DNA from: JBCDAP01 sp038747915 | GTDB taxonomy: Bacteria > Planctomycetota > Phycisphaerae > Phycisphaerales > UBA1924 | Assembly (NCBI GenBank): GCA_038747915.1 | Contig: JBCDJJ010000047.1 | Span: 1 to 27,360 of the forward strand | DNA: 27,360 bases | Reading direction: 5' to 3' | Part shown: positions 15,823 to 24,233 of the stretch, one piece after another | How positions within the stretch are numbered: the stretch's first letter is position 1 | How the letters are laid out: every line of letters begins with the position of its first letter | The notes under the pieces: model-generated | What the model was told of the DNA's origin: nothing | Databases searched by the model: none | What the model saw: the letters and a program-made list of their open reading frames with translations, nothing else | Program-made: the position numbers and the translations under genes

Positions 15823-16788
15823 TTGCTCGCCCTGACTGCGAATGCTGGAAAGCCTGTCTTGCTCGTCGTCGACGATTCGCCGGCGATCCACCGCTTGCTG
15901 AGCGTGAAGCTACGCGATGAAGGTCTCGAGTTCCTGACCGCCTACCAGGGCGAGGAGGGGCTGGAGCTCGCGGAGGCGCATCAGCCGGCGCTGATCCTGC
16001 TTGATGTGAACATGCCGGGGATCGATGGGTTCGAGACGCTCCGGCGGCTGAAGTCGCACCCCGAGACGATCGAGATCCCGGTGATCATGCTGTCCGGTGA
16101 TGATGCGCCGGAGCAGAAGGTGATGTGCTTCGAGCTCGGCGCGACGGACTTTGTGACCAAGCCGTTCGACGTGTCGGAGCTGCGGGCACGGATTCAGTCG
16201 GCGCTGCGGATCCGCACGCTGCTGATCATGCTCGCGCAGCGGGCTCAGGTGGACGGGCTCACCGGTTTGTACAACCGCGCGGCGTTCGACACGACGGTCG
16301 CGAACGAGGTGGCGCGGAGCATCGAGGAGGGAGAACCGCTCACCCTTGTGATGAGCGATCTCGACCGGTTCAAGCGGCTCAACGACACCTTCGGGCACCA
16401 GGCGGGCGATGCTGCGATCGCGAGCTTCGCGCAGGTGATGGCCAACGAGGTGCGGAGCTACGACTTCGCGTGCCGGTACGGCGGCGAGGAGTTCGCACTG
16501 ATCCTGCCCGGCACGGCGCAGGAAGAGGCCACGGTGCTGTGCGAGCGGATCCGCCGCGAGGTGGAGCAGTTGTCGTGGGCGAAGTACCCCGAGATGTCGA
16601 CGACGGCGTCGTTCGGGATGACGAACCGTGCGAAGGATCCGGCGACGCCCGATGACCCACGGTCGTGGGTCGAGGCTGCGGACGATGCGCTGTACATGGC
16701 GAAAGAGAACGGTCGCAACCGGATCGAACGATTCGGTGGGGATGGGACAGATCTGGATGACACGCTGCCGGTGCGTCTGGCGGGGTGA
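15823..16788 (+). CDS. Response regulator with diguanylate cyclase (GGDEF) output
   Basis: 321 residues. The receiver domain (about 10-130) has the acidic pocket VVDDS, phospho-acceptor Asp61 in LLDVNMPGIDG, Ser91 and Lys113 (TKPFD). After a short linker (RTLLIMLAQRAQVDGLTGLYNR) comes a GGDEF domain. Its active-site motif is GGEEF (220-224), which is normally catalytically competent. The inhibitory RxxD site (R211-D214) is exactly five residues upstream, so product inhibition by c-di-GMP is expected. The start is TTG at 15823, supported by AGAGGAGAA immediately upstream and by the receiver beginning about 10 residues later. With the HPt gene it forms a two-gene unit that should couple phosphorelay input to c-di-GMP synthesis. 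Confidence 0.93.
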   Translation: MLALTANAGKPVLLVVDDSPAIHRLLSVKLRDEGLEFLTAYQGEEGLELAEAHQPALILLDVNMPGIDGFETLRRLKSHPETIEIPVIMLSGDDAPEQKVMCFELGATDFVTKPFDVSELRARIQSALRIRTLLIMLAQRAQVDGLTGLYNRAAFDTTVANEVARSIEEGEPLTLVMSDLDRFKRLNDTFGHQAGDAAIASFAQVMANEVRSYDFACRYGGEEFALILPGTAQEEATVLCERIRREVEQLSWAKYPEMSTTASFGMTNRAKDPATPDDPRSWVEAADDALYMAKENGRNRIERFGGDGTDLDDTLPVRLAG

Positions 16789-16890
16789 GGCAGCAGCGCC
16801 GCTTGGGCGAGCGCATCTTGCGTCGTGTTCCTGGGCCGGGTGAGAGGCGCGTCTTGGGCCCTGGGCCGGATGCTCAACATCCGTGAGCCA

Positions 16891-16921
16891 GTGTTCATGG
16901 GAGCAGGATGCTCCCCCACCG
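16891..16921 (+). repeat. GGGAGC hairpin repeat, copy H3 (between convergent genes)
   Basis: gtgttc followed by stem gggagc / gctccc (16899-16915) with loop aggat and then CCACCGGG. It lies between the ends of the diguanylate cyclase gene (+) and the GT2 gene (-), so it may work as a two-way transcription end. The rest of 16789-16949 has an imperfect direct repeat containing cctgggccgg (16830 and 16860). Confidence 0.8.
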
Positions 16922-16949
16922 GGCACGGCACTCGACGAGACGCGATGCG

Positions 16950-17645
16950 CTAGATCCCCCACTTCTCGAAGAGGGCAGCGTTGTCTGATGATTGAGCGGC
17001 GCGTTCTTCGGCGGCTCGGTCGTCGTCGAGCTCGGCGTGGCGGACGAGCGAGCCGGGGCACGGCGCGACCGACAAGCCGGCGTGGTGCCAGACTTTGAGG
17101 GAGAAGTCGGGGTCGGCGCCGTACATGACATAGCGCTCGTCGAACCAGCCGAGGCGCTCGCCAAGCTCGCGGCGGCAGAGGCCGAAGTTCGCGTAGAGCA
17201 GCCCGCGGACATGCAGCACGGCGTAGGCGATGTCTTCCACGACGATCTGGTGGGCGATGTTGCGGCGGACGGGTGTGTCATGGAAGAAGGCCGCGAGGCC
17301 GACGCTCGCGTGGGCCGGGGCATGGAGGAAGTTCAGCGCGTTGCCGAGCGTGTGGGGCATGAGGAGGCAGTCGTCGTTGAGCTGACAGACGAACTCGGCG
17401 GTGGCCGCTGCGAAGCCTCGGTTGGCGGCGCGCACGAAGCCGGTGCGCTCGGGGTCGACCAGATTCGTGATGTGCGGTCTCGTGGCGAGCAGCTGCTGGG
17501 TTGGTGTGTCGCGCTCGACGGTGACCGCGATCACCTCGTGCGGGACCGTGGCGTGGGCGTCGATCGAGTCCAGCAGGGTGGCGAGCGACTCGGCCCTGGC
17601 GAGGGTGGGGATGACGATCGAGACGATCGGGGTGGGGGCCGCCAT
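16950..17645 (-). CDS. Family 2-like glycosyltransferase
   Basis: 231 residues, a short GT-A fold enzyme. The N-terminal strand is IVSIVIPTLARAESLATLLDSI. The nucleotide-sugar part includes GFVRAANRGFAAATAEFVCQLNDDC, where NDD takes the place of the usual DxD. The acceptor-side block GWFDERYVMYGADPDFSLKVWHHAG matches the FDE..F.YGED.D motif of GT2 enzymes, with DPD in place of the usual D-D. It transfers a sugar from a nucleotide donor; donor and acceptor are unknown. The ATG at 17645 has little of an RBS, so the start could be further up. It is divergent from the FkbM methyltransferase, and the sugar operon beyond suggests surface-glycan assembly. Confidence 0.82.
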   Translation of the reverse strand: MAAPTPIVSIVIPTLARAESLATLLDSIDAHATVPHEVIAVTVERDTPTQQLLATRPHITNLVDPERTGFVRAANRGFAAATAEFVCQLNDDCLLMPHTLGNALNFLHAPAHASVGLAAFFHDTPVRRNIAHQIVVEDIAYAVLHVRGLLYANFGLCRRELGERLGWFDERYVMYGADPDFSLKVWHHAGLSVAPCPGSLVRHAELDDDRAAEERAAQSSDNAALFEKWGI

Positions 17646-17703
17646 ATCGGTTTCAGCGTACGCGGGTGCATGCTCTGGCGGGAATGGACCGATATGGATT
17701 TTC

Positions 17704-18477
17704 GTGGCTGGGCCGACCACCATTCGGAGCGATTCGAGCGTCTTTGACGGGGAGAACCTCGACGAGTGGGCGCTGGTCAGCGCGGTCGCACTCGGCGGCG
17801 AGCCGGGCGTGGTGGTTGATGTGGGCGCGTTCTACGGTGGGCAGCTTCGTGGGTTTGCGAGGTCTGGATGGAGGGTGATCGCCATCGAGCCGGACCCGGC
17901 CAAGCACGCCAAGCTGGACACGCTTGCAGCGTCGCACCCCGGCGTGACGGTGCATAAGTGCGCGATCGGCGAAGCACCTTCTGACGATGCGGTGCTGTTC
18001 TCGAGCGAGGAGTCGGCGGGGATCTCGTCGCTCTCGGCGTTTCGTGCGACGCACACCGAGTGCGCGCGCGTACCGGTTCGACGGCTCGATGCGCTGATCG
18101 ACACCGCGACAGCCCAGCAGACGCGGGTGCTCAAGGTCGATGCGGAGGGGCACGATCTGTTCGTCCTACGGAGTTGGGACTGGGCGGCCGGCACGCCCGA
18201 CCTGGTGGTCGCGGAGTTCGAGGACCGCAAGTCGGTACCGCTCGGCTACTCCGCAGCGGATCTCGGCGGGTTCCTGCTCGAGCGCGGGCTTCGAGTGTTT
18301 CGCTCGGAGTGGGCCCCGATCGAGCGGTACGGGGTGCGTCACCGGTGGCGGCGGATTACGCGGTACACGGGCGGCGAGGATCTGGTGGACGACGACGCGT
18401 GGGGCAACTACATCGGCGCGCGGGATGACGCGACGATCGATGCGGTTGTGGAGTCGCTGGGGCCGTCGCTGGCATGA
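17704..18477 (+). CDS. FkbM-family SAM-dependent methyltransferase
   Basis: About 257 residues. SAM motif I is VVVDVGAFYGGQLRGFARSG, followed by VIAIEPDPAKHAKL. The family hallmark LKVDAEGHDLFVLRSW (compare LKIDVEGxE) and the C-terminal VVAEFEDRK block are present. FkbM enzymes O-methylate sugars or polyketides, so methylation of a surface glycan is the natural reading here. The start is uncertain: the frame is open far upstream, but anything before about 17650 would run over the GT2 gene on the other strand. GTG at 17704 is chosen as the first plausible start. It has convergent neighbours (the SDR ends 44 nt beyond). Confidence 0.82.
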   Translation: MAGPTTIRSDSSVFDGENLDEWALVSAVALGGEPGVVVDVGAFYGGQLRGFARSGWRVIAIEPDPAKHAKLDTLAASHPGVTVHKCAIGEAPSDDAVLFSSEESAGISSLSAFRATHTECARVPVRRLDALIDTATAQQTRVLKVDAEGHDLFVLRSWDWAAGTPDLVVAEFEDRKSVPLGYSAADLGGFLLERGLRVFRSEWAPIERYGVRHRWRRITRYTGGEDLVDDDAWGNYIGARDDATIDAVVESLGPSLA

Positions 18478-18520
18478 CGGCGGCTGGTCTCCGGTGGATC
18501 GGGTTGTTCGGTGTGGTGTA

Positions 18521-19309
18521 TTACTCGGTCGAGAGGCGGGCGAGCGCCCCGCCGTCGGCGACGAGCGCCTGACCGGTGACGAAGCTCGACCGATCGGCAT
18601 CGGCCAAGAAGAGGACGACGCGGCCGATCTCCTCCGGTGTGCCGACGCGGCCGAGCACGTGCTTGGAGCCGAGGCCACGGACCAGGGCATCGAGCGTGTC
18701 GCCGGTGACGTGGCCGCGTGTGAGGCCGGCGTGGAGCATCGGCGTGTCGACAGCGCCGGGGAGGACGGCGTTGACGCGGACGCCGGCCTCGCCGAACTCG
18801 AGTGCTGTGGCCCGTGTGAACGCGAGGAGGGCGCCCTTGGAGGCGGCGTAGGCGGCGATGTTCTTACTGGTGGCCATGGCGTGGACGGAGGAGACGTTCA
18901 CGATGCTGCCGCCGGTGCGTTCGAGCATGGGGAAGGCGTAACGCATGGAGAGGAAGACGGACCGGAGGTTCGAGGCCATGACCGCGTCCCACTCGTCGGG
19001 CGTGGTGTCGACGATGGGCTTGCAGATCTGGAGGGCGGCGTTGTTGACGACGGCGTCGAGGCGGCCGTGGTGCTCGGCGACCTCGGCGTAGATCCGCTCG
19101 GGGGCCTCGGGGTCGGCCATGTCGGCATTGATGAAGGTGGCGAGGGGGGAGGCGCCGGTGTCGGTGTCGCTCTGGGCGTGGGGGCGGCGGTCAACGCCGA
19201 CGACGGCCCATCCCTCGGCAGCGAAGACGGATGCGGTCGCGGAACCGATGCCCCCGGACGATCCGGTGATCAGCACGACACGAGGCTGGTCCGCCCCGGC
19301 GGCGCTCAT
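18521..19309 (-). CDS. SDR-family NAD-dependent oxidoreductase (glycan operon gene 4)
   Basis: 262 residues, classical short-chain dehydrogenase. The cofactor motif is TGSSGGIG (15-22), with Asp40 after the second strand (VVGVDRR) favouring NAD(H). NNAA is at 89-92, and the catalytic set is N114, S140, Y154 and K158 (YAASKG). The C-terminal PGAVDTPM and the GRVGTPEEIGRVVLFLAD / SFVTGQALVADGG block are standard. Its ATG overlaps the stop of the preceding hydroxyacid dehydrogenase gene by 4 nt (ATGA), so it is translationally coupled. Together with that enzyme it could oxidise or epimerise a hydroxyl of the sugar acid activated by the cytidylyltransferase; the substrate is not visible from sequence. 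Confidence 0.92.
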   Translation of the reverse strand: MSAAGADQPRVVLITGSSGGIGSATASVFAAEGWAVVGVDRRPHAQSDTDTGASPLATFINADMADPEAPERIYAEVAEHHGRLDAVVNNAALQICKPIVDTTPDEWDAVMASNLRSVFLSMRYAFPMLERTGGSIVNVSSVHAMATSKNIAAYAASKGALLAFTRATALEFGEAGVRVNAVLPGAVDTPMLHAGLTRGHVTGDTLDALVRGLGSKHVLGRVGTPEEIGRVVLFLADADRSSFVTGQALVADGGALARLSTE

Positions 19310-20286
19310 GCGGACAGTCTAGGGCGTGGCTGAGGTCGTGCCGGGGTGACGGCCATGAGTTCGGTGAGGTTGGCGATGGTGCGCTCGTGCACGGCCATCG
19401 CGGCTCGCGGCGAGGAGTTGGCCTGGTGCGGCGTGAGCACGACGTTGGCGCACTCGAGGAGGCCGGTGGCGGCGTCGGGCGGCTCGGACTCGAAGACGTC
19501 GAGACCGGCGCCGGCGAGGCGGCCGCTCCGGAGCGCGGCGACGACCGGCGCCGTATCGACGACAGGGCCGCGGGCGGTGTTGATGAGGCGTGCGCCGGGT
19601 GTCATCTGCGCGATGGTGTCGGCGTTGATGAGACCGCGGGTGGTGGGGTTGAGGTCGCAGTGGAGTGAGACGACATCGGCGCGGGCGAGGAGTTCGTCGA
19701 GCGGGAGGTGCTCGGCACCGGTCTGGTCGAGCACCTGTTGGGGCGGGCGGATGGGATCGGCGCAGACGATGGGCATGCCGAAGGCCCGCGCCCGGCGCAT
19801 GACCTCCTGGCCGATGCACCCGGCGCCGACGACACCGAGCGTGAGCTCGGCGAGCGCGGGGCCGTCGAAACGGTCCCACCCTCCGGCCTTGATCGAACGA
19901 TCGTGATCGATGAGGCGGCGGGTCAGGGCGAGGAGGAGGGCGAAGGTATGGTCGGCGACGGGGACGGTGAAGGCATCGGGCACGTTGCGGACCGCGATGC
20001 CGCGATCGCGCGCCGCGTCGAGGTCGATGGCGTCGAGCCCGGTGCCCCACTTGCAGATGACGCGGAGCTCGGGGCACGCATCCATGACCCCGGCGGTGAA
20101 CCGGTCGCCGCCGCAGATGGTTCCCGCGCACCCGGCGAGCGCCTCGATCAGCTCGTCTTCACTCAGGCACTGGGTGACCGTCGCGAGCGAGGGCTCGAAC
20201 CCGGTGCGTGCGAAGTGTGGTTCGACGACCTGCCAATCGCGGAGCATGCGTGGTCCGGAGATCAGCACACGCTCGCGGATCGTCAC
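19306..20286 (-). CDS. D-2-hydroxyacid dehydrogenase, SerA-like (glycan operon gene 3)
   Basis: 326 residues. The family layout is complete. A catalytic-domain N-terminus is followed by KWGTGLDAIDLDAARDRGI. The NAD-binding motif is GVVGAGCIG (151-159), with the Asp of VCADP selecting NAD. The catalytic triad is R239 (NTARGPVVD), E268 (FESEPP) and H287 (TPHQA). It lacks the C-terminal ACT domain of E. coli SerA, so it need not be serine biosynthesis. It starts with GTG overlapping the upstream stop by 4 nt (GTGA) and its stop overlaps the SDR start. The context, behind a NeuA-like gene, suggests a role in oxidising or reducing a 2-hydroxy (sugar) acid for glycan building. Confidence 0.92.
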   Translation of the reverse strand: MTIRERVLISGPRMLRDWQVVEPHFARTGFEPSLATVTQCLSEDELIEALAGCAGTICGGDRFTAGVMDACPELRVICKWGTGLDAIDLDAARDRGIAVRNVPDAFTVPVADHTFALLLALTRRLIDHDRSIKAGGWDRFDGPALAELTLGVVGAGCIGQEVMRRARAFGMPIVCADPIRPPQQVLDQTGAEHLPLDELLARADVVSLHCDLNPTTRGLINADTIAQMTPGARLINTARGPVVDTAPVVAALRSGRLAGAGLDVFESEPPDAATGLLECANVVLTPHQANSSPRAAMAVHERTIANLTELMAVTPARPQPRPRLSA

Positions 20287-21032
20287 GCCGGCACCCCTTC
20301 GGCTGGCACATCGATGTGCTGGCCAGCATCACACCAGTCTACAGCGGCGCCGAGCCCGGCACGGGCGGCGAGCTCGGCCAGCTGCCAGTCGGTCTCGGTG
20401 TCGATGTCCATCGCTTCGATGCGGTCGATCTCGAAGAAGAGGGGACGCTCGCCGATGCGCCGGCCGCTCTTCTCGAGCATCACGCCGTCGAAGAGGTACA
20501 TGGTCGAGTTGTCCTCGTAGATCGCCGGGAGGTCCTGCGTGCGCTGGAGCTCGGCAGGGTCGTGGTTGATCGGGAAGCCGGCGTCGTCGTAGAGCCTCGT
20601 CTGCCAGCGTGTGACTCCGAGGAGCGAATCGGCATCAACAGTGCGCGCGCGGAAGGCGTCGATCGCGGCATCGATGGTCGCGGCGCGGAGCAGCGGTGTC
20701 GTCGCGTGCATCTGGAGGTAGAGCGACGCGGGGGCCTGCGCGATGGTATGACGGAGCACATCGTGCATCGGCACCTCGCCGCCGCGCAGAGTGACCGGAC
20801 GCTCGACGCGGAGCACCTGCGGGAAGGCAGAGGCGACATCGCTCAGGATCTCGTCGCTGTCGGTGTCGACCGCGATCGCGTTGACGCGCTCGGAGGCGGC
20901 GAGGGTCTCGATGATGCGGTGGTAGAGGGGCCGGCCGAGGAACGACCGGCGGTTCTTGCCCTGGACGCGCTCCGAGTCGTGGCGCATCGGAACAATGGCG
21001 AGCACTTCGGCGTGTGGGTTGGTCTGGATCAC
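20283..21032 (-). CDS. NeuA-like acylneuraminate cytidylyltransferase family protein (glycan operon gene 2)
   Basis: 249 residues. The nucleotide-binding N-terminus LAIVPMRHDSERVQGKN corresponds to IPARGGSKGIPxKN of CMP-sugar synthetases. NAIAVDTDSDEI and YLQMHATTPLLRAATIDAAIDAF match the LQPTSPLR region. A later EDNSTMYLFDG and the FFEIDRIEAMDIDTETDWQLAE end are also family-typical (the DI-D-metal region). It should make a CMP-activated acid sugar from CTP. NeuA, PseF/LegF, KdsB-like and phosphonate cytidylyltransferases are related, and the sequence alone does not fix the substrate. GTG start, overlapped 4 nt by the upstream stop. No NeuB/NeuC partner is in the window. Confidence 0.85.
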   Translation of the reverse strand: MIQTNPHAEVLAIVPMRHDSERVQGKNRRSFLGRPLYHRIIETLAASERVNAIAVDTDSDEILSDVASAFPQVLRVERPVTLRGGEVPMHDVLRHTIAQAPASLYLQMHATTPLLRAATIDAAIDAFRARTVDADSLLGVTRWQTRLYDDAGFPINHDPAELQRTQDLPAIYEDNSTMYLFDGVMLEKSGRRIGERPLFFEIDRIEAMDIDTETDWQLAELAARAGLGAAVDWCDAGQHIDVPAEGVPA

Positions 21033-22660
21033 GCGGCACCTGCCTGCTGGTGGGCCAGCTCATGAGTCGCACGGGAAGCGAGGGCGGGGATGTGAGAGAA
21101 CGTCCGCGAGCGGATTTGTGTACCGATGAGTTCTGCGGCGTCGAGCCAGCGCGAGAGCGTGTCACAGTGCTGGCGGTAATAGTCGTTGTAGGTGATCGAG
21201 AAGAAGCCCGGGTGGGCACGCTGAGCGTCGTTCATTTTCGTCTCCTCCAATTGAGCGGCCGCGTTGTGCGACCAGAAGTACTCATCTTCATCGAGCGGCC
21301 GCCCGTCGCAGCCAACAATATCGAGTGCTTTGGCGAATGAACACGCCACGGGGATCAACATCTGGGTCAGGACGTTTCGTGTTGCGGTGACTTCGAATCG
21401 TGTCCGCACATCGAGATTCGGTGCATCGCCGGAGACTTGGGGGATGCCGATCAAACGATCGGTGACATCGGCGGGGAGGTGATGTTCGTACACCAGCAAA
21501 TCTCGGCTCGGGCAGAGCACCCACAGGTTGCGTGCGCGCACCTGGCGGACGAGGTGTGCTCGGAACTCACCTGCGTAGGTGGATGGCCCGGAGTGGAAGA
21601 CAGGATCTGCGCAGCAGACCGCGACCGGATCGATGTGGTCGAGCAGTGCATCGTTGCGAACCATGGAGTTGCAGGCGATCGAGACACCAGCGGAGAAATC
21701 CAGTTCGCGCGCGTGGTCGAGGGACGGCCCGGTGCCGAAGAGGTTCGCGATCGTGTCGCGGCCGGTCGCCCGGATGTCGGCGAGGAACTGGTGAAAGCGT
21801 TCCCGTGATTGATGGTTGTGCTCGGCGGGGGTCGGGTCGAGGTCGGCGCTGAGGTGCGCCGCGAGCGCGGCGCTGAGCGGCTGACCGATCGGGTCGAGGT
21901 TGATCACGCGTCGTCCGGAGCCGGCGAGTGCGGCGAGCGACGGGTCGGTACGCCACGCCAGGACGATGGACGACTTGGCGACCGCATCCGAGACGGCCTC
22001 GGGGTCGCTCACATCCACCGGGGTGATCCGGGCGTCGAGGACCGCGCCCGCATCGACGGCAGCGGTGTCGAGGAAGGAGGGGGCGTCGGCGGCGTTGAGC
22101 GCGGCCGGGCGAGCTGTCGCGACGAAGACGCGCCGGATCCGAGAGTCAACAGGGGCGAGGGCCCATCCGAGGCGTGCGCGGTGATCGGCCCACTGGGCCG
22201 GATCCTCGACCGGTGGCCAGATCAGGATGTCGAGCGGCTCGTCGTCGAGGCTCGATGGGCCCATACTGGTGCTGTGTGCGGTGTCGTAGAGCCTGATGAC
22301 GTGGAGCCCGGCATCGCGGAGGGTGGCGCTGGCGCGCCACATCGCGTCCTCGGCGGTATCGGAAGACAGGACGATCGCGTTGATGCCCATGTGCAGCACA
22401 TCGGTCCTCGACACGACCGGGATGTTCCACAGACGCGACCCCGCGCGGAGGGGGTCGTCGTCGATGATGCACACGATGTCGACAGGCGGATCGGCGAGGG
22501 CACCGGCCATGCGTCTGGTGTGCAGGCCGGCGCCGTAGATCGCGACACGATTGAGGTTGCGCCGCGCGCATCGAGCGAGCGCGGTCCGCATCGGAGCATC
22601 ACCAAGGTTGAGCGGTGCGCCGCTCGCGTTCACCGTGTCGGACGTTGTTTTCATCTTCAT
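21029..22660 (-). CDS. Large protein with Rossmann-like N-terminus and DUF115/GT42-like C-terminal half (glycan operon gene 1)
   Basis: About 543 residues from the ATG at 22660; a GTG at 22687 is possible. The N-terminal part has VAIYGAGLHTRRMAG (about 40-52) and VDIVCIIDDDP, then WNIPVVSRTDVL. This is a small nucleotide-binding module like those of sugar-modifying enzymes. From about residue 295 the protein resembles DUF115 (MptE-like, Maf-type flagellin glycosylation factors) and, in motif order, GT42 sialyltransferases. The motifs are NLFGTGPSLDHA (GTGPSL near 309-314), SIACNSM, AVCCADPVF, then RNVLTQMLIPVACSFAKALDIVGCDG and a final YNDYYRQHCDTL. It is first in an operon with a CMP-sugar synthetase, so I infer a CMP-sugar-dependent transferase. 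Assignment to a family is moderate and the donor is unknown. Confidence 0.7.
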   Translation of the reverse strand: MKMKTTSDTVNASGAPLNLGDAPMRTALARCARRNLNRVAIYGAGLHTRRMAGALADPPVDIVCIIDDDPLRAGSRLWNIPVVSRTDVLHMGINAIVLSSDTAEDAMWRASATLRDAGLHVIRLYDTAHSTSMGPSSLDDEPLDILIWPPVEDPAQWADHRARLGWALAPVDSRIRRVFVATARPAALNAADAPSFLDTAAVDAGAVLDARITPVDVSDPEAVSDAVAKSSIVLAWRTDPSLAALAGSGRRVINLDPIGQPLSAALAAHLSADLDPTPAEHNHQSRERFHQFLADIRATGRDTIANLFGTGPSLDHARELDFSAGVSIACNSMVRNDALLDHIDPVAVCCADPVFHSGPSTYAGEFRAHLVRQVRARNLWVLCPSRDLLVYEHHLPADVTDRLIGIPQVSGDAPNLDVRTRFEVTATRNVLTQMLIPVACSFAKALDIVGCDGRPLDEDEYFWSHNAAAQLEETKMNDAQRAHPGFFSITYNDYYRQHCDTLSRWLDAAELIGTQIRSRTFSHIPALASRATHELAHQQAGAA

Positions 22661-22814
22661 GAACCGCCAGGCATGGTGGGAACTCACCGCCGGTATCGGA
22701 CCATCGGCCCATGATGGGGGGTGCCTTGAAGGCTTGTGTGGATCAGACGTCCGATTCCACGAAGTGGCCGCCTTTCGAGGGATGTTGCCCTCATGTCACC
22801 CACCGGGATGAGTG
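22661..22814. promoter_or_regulatory. Divergent promoter spacer, glycan operon / MFS transporter
   Basis: About 150 bases between divergent start codons, less GC-rich in places. Promoters for both units must lie here or just inside. No clear operator or hairpin is seen. Confidence 0.4.
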
Positions 22815-24233
22815 ATGCCACAGCCGGGTTCGACTGATCAAGGGATACGTTCACTCGATGTGGGCGCATCAACTTCGGGTGATGACGGCACATCTTCGGG
22901 TGCTGTGACTCATGTTGGTGATCGCCGCAGGTTCACAGTGCTCGGCGCATCGCACGCGATGGTTGACGTGTTCCCGGTGAGCATGACAGCGCTGATTCCT
23001 GTGCTGACCGAACGACTATCGCTTGCAAGTTGGCATGAGACCGCGATCTACATGATCACACCCCTGTTTGCCGGGGGGTGCCAGCCGGTGTTCGCGCGGC
23101 TCACGGATAAGTACGACATTCAGCTTTGCGGGCCGCTTGGGCTTGCGATCACTGCGCTGACGCTGGCGAGCATCGGGTTTGCAGAGAGCTTTGCGCAGCT
23201 TGTGGTGCTGCAGGTGATCGGTGTGATCGCCTCTGGCATGTATCACCCTGTGACGACGGCGACCGCGGGTGCGCTCGGCGCGGGCATTCTTCGCAATGGT
23301 CGCGCGCAAGCGATCGGTTTGTTCATCGCGGCGGGCATGGCGGGGCAGACGGTTGGGCCGATCATCGCGAGCCGTGTAAATCGAGTCTTCGGGATGGAGC
23401 ACCTGGCGTGGCTGATCGCGCCCTCCCTTGTTCTTGCATTGGTGCTGCACGTGATGGTGCGCGGTGTACCCCACCGGCGCACGCGCGTGGATGATGAGTC
23501 GCCCGTGTTTGATCGACATGAGAGTCATCGCCGATGGTGGTATGTAGCGATGCTCGCGGCGCAGAACGTGCTGCGGTTCATCACGCAGTCGGGCATGTTC
23601 TTGATGTTCAACCTGTGGGCGGAGTCGGCGGTGCGTCGGGACGAGCGTTCGCTCGCGATCGCGGCCTCGTCGGAGACGCCGGATCTCGTGCTCGGTGGTC
23701 TCGCGTCGAGCTACTCGGCGAACCTGCTCGCGGCGATGACCGCGGGCATGTGCGTGAGCGTGCTCTCGATGGGACGGCTGGTGCGGCGCGGGCGCGAGCG
23801 TGCGCCGCTCATCGTGTGCACGGTGATCGGCGTGGTGACGATCGCGGTGATGGGATGGGTGGGCGACGCGTCGGTGGCGGCGTTCGGGCTTGGCACGTGG
23901 ACATTGATGCCGGTGTACATGTGCGCGTTCGTCGCACCGGTGGGGTTCTTCGGGACCTTTGCGGTGGTCACATCGCTCGCGCAACGGCTCCACCCCGATC
24001 ACACGAGTCTCGTGACGTCGCTCAACATGGGCGTGGGGTGGATGATCTCGGCGATCGCGCCGGTGCTGGCGATCGGGTTCTTCGGATGGGTGTCGCTCGA
24101 GAACGCACCGATGCTCTCCCCGGACCGGCTGAACCTCGGCTTCGTGGGGTTCGCGGTGGTGCTGGCACTGGCGGGGATCGTGGTGGCGATGATTCCCCGT
24201 CGTGCATTCTCGATCGCTGCGGAGGCGCACTGA
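22815..24233 (+). CDS. MFS transporter, Fsr (fosmidomycin resistance)-like
   Basis: 472 residues, integral membrane protein with about 12 hydrophobic segments. A polar Ser/Gly/Asp-rich N-terminal tail of about 40 residues precedes TM1 (FTVLGASHAMVDVFPVSMTALIP), which matches the SHA.VD..PG...L.P start of Fsr-type exporters. The A-motif-like ARLTDKYDIQ and the SGMYHPVTTATAGALG...NGRAQAIGLFIAAGMAGQTVGPIIA segment (the GxxHP..A motif) are also Fsr-like. A hydrophilic central loop (HRRTRVDDESPVFDRHESHRR) separates the two halves. The substrate is unknown; export of a small molecule is inferred. GTG at 22812 and ATG at 22815 are both possible; CCGGGA at 22803-22808 fits the ATG. Confidence 0.85.
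   Translation: MPQPGSTDQGIRSLDVGASTSGDDGTSSGAVTHVGDRRRFTVLGASHAMVDVFPVSMTALIPVLTERLSLASWHETAIYMITPLFAGGCQPVFARLTDKYDIQLCGPLGLAITALTLASIGFAESFAQLVVLQVIGVIASGMYHPVTTATAGALGAGILRNGRAQAIGLFIAAGMAGQTVGPIIASRVNRVFGMEHLAWLIAPSLVLALVLHVMVRGVPHRRTRVDDESPVFDRHESHRRWWYVAMLAAQNVLRFITQSGMFLMFNLWAESAVRRDERSLAIAASSETPDLVLGGLASSYSANLLAAMTAGMCVSVLSMGRLVRRGRERAPLIVCTVIGVVTIAVMGWVGDASVAAFGLGTWTLMPVYMCAFVAPVGFFGTFAVVTSLAQRLHPDHTSLVTSLNMGVGWMISAIAPVLAIGFFGWVSLENAPMLSPDRLNLGFVGFAVVLALAGIVVAMIPRRAFSIAAEAH

Noticed and set aside
17401..17703. 100-residue N-terminal extension of the FkbM protein
   Set aside because: It is the antisense of the GT2 gene and shows no methyltransferase features; the SAM motif begins about 35 residues after 17704.
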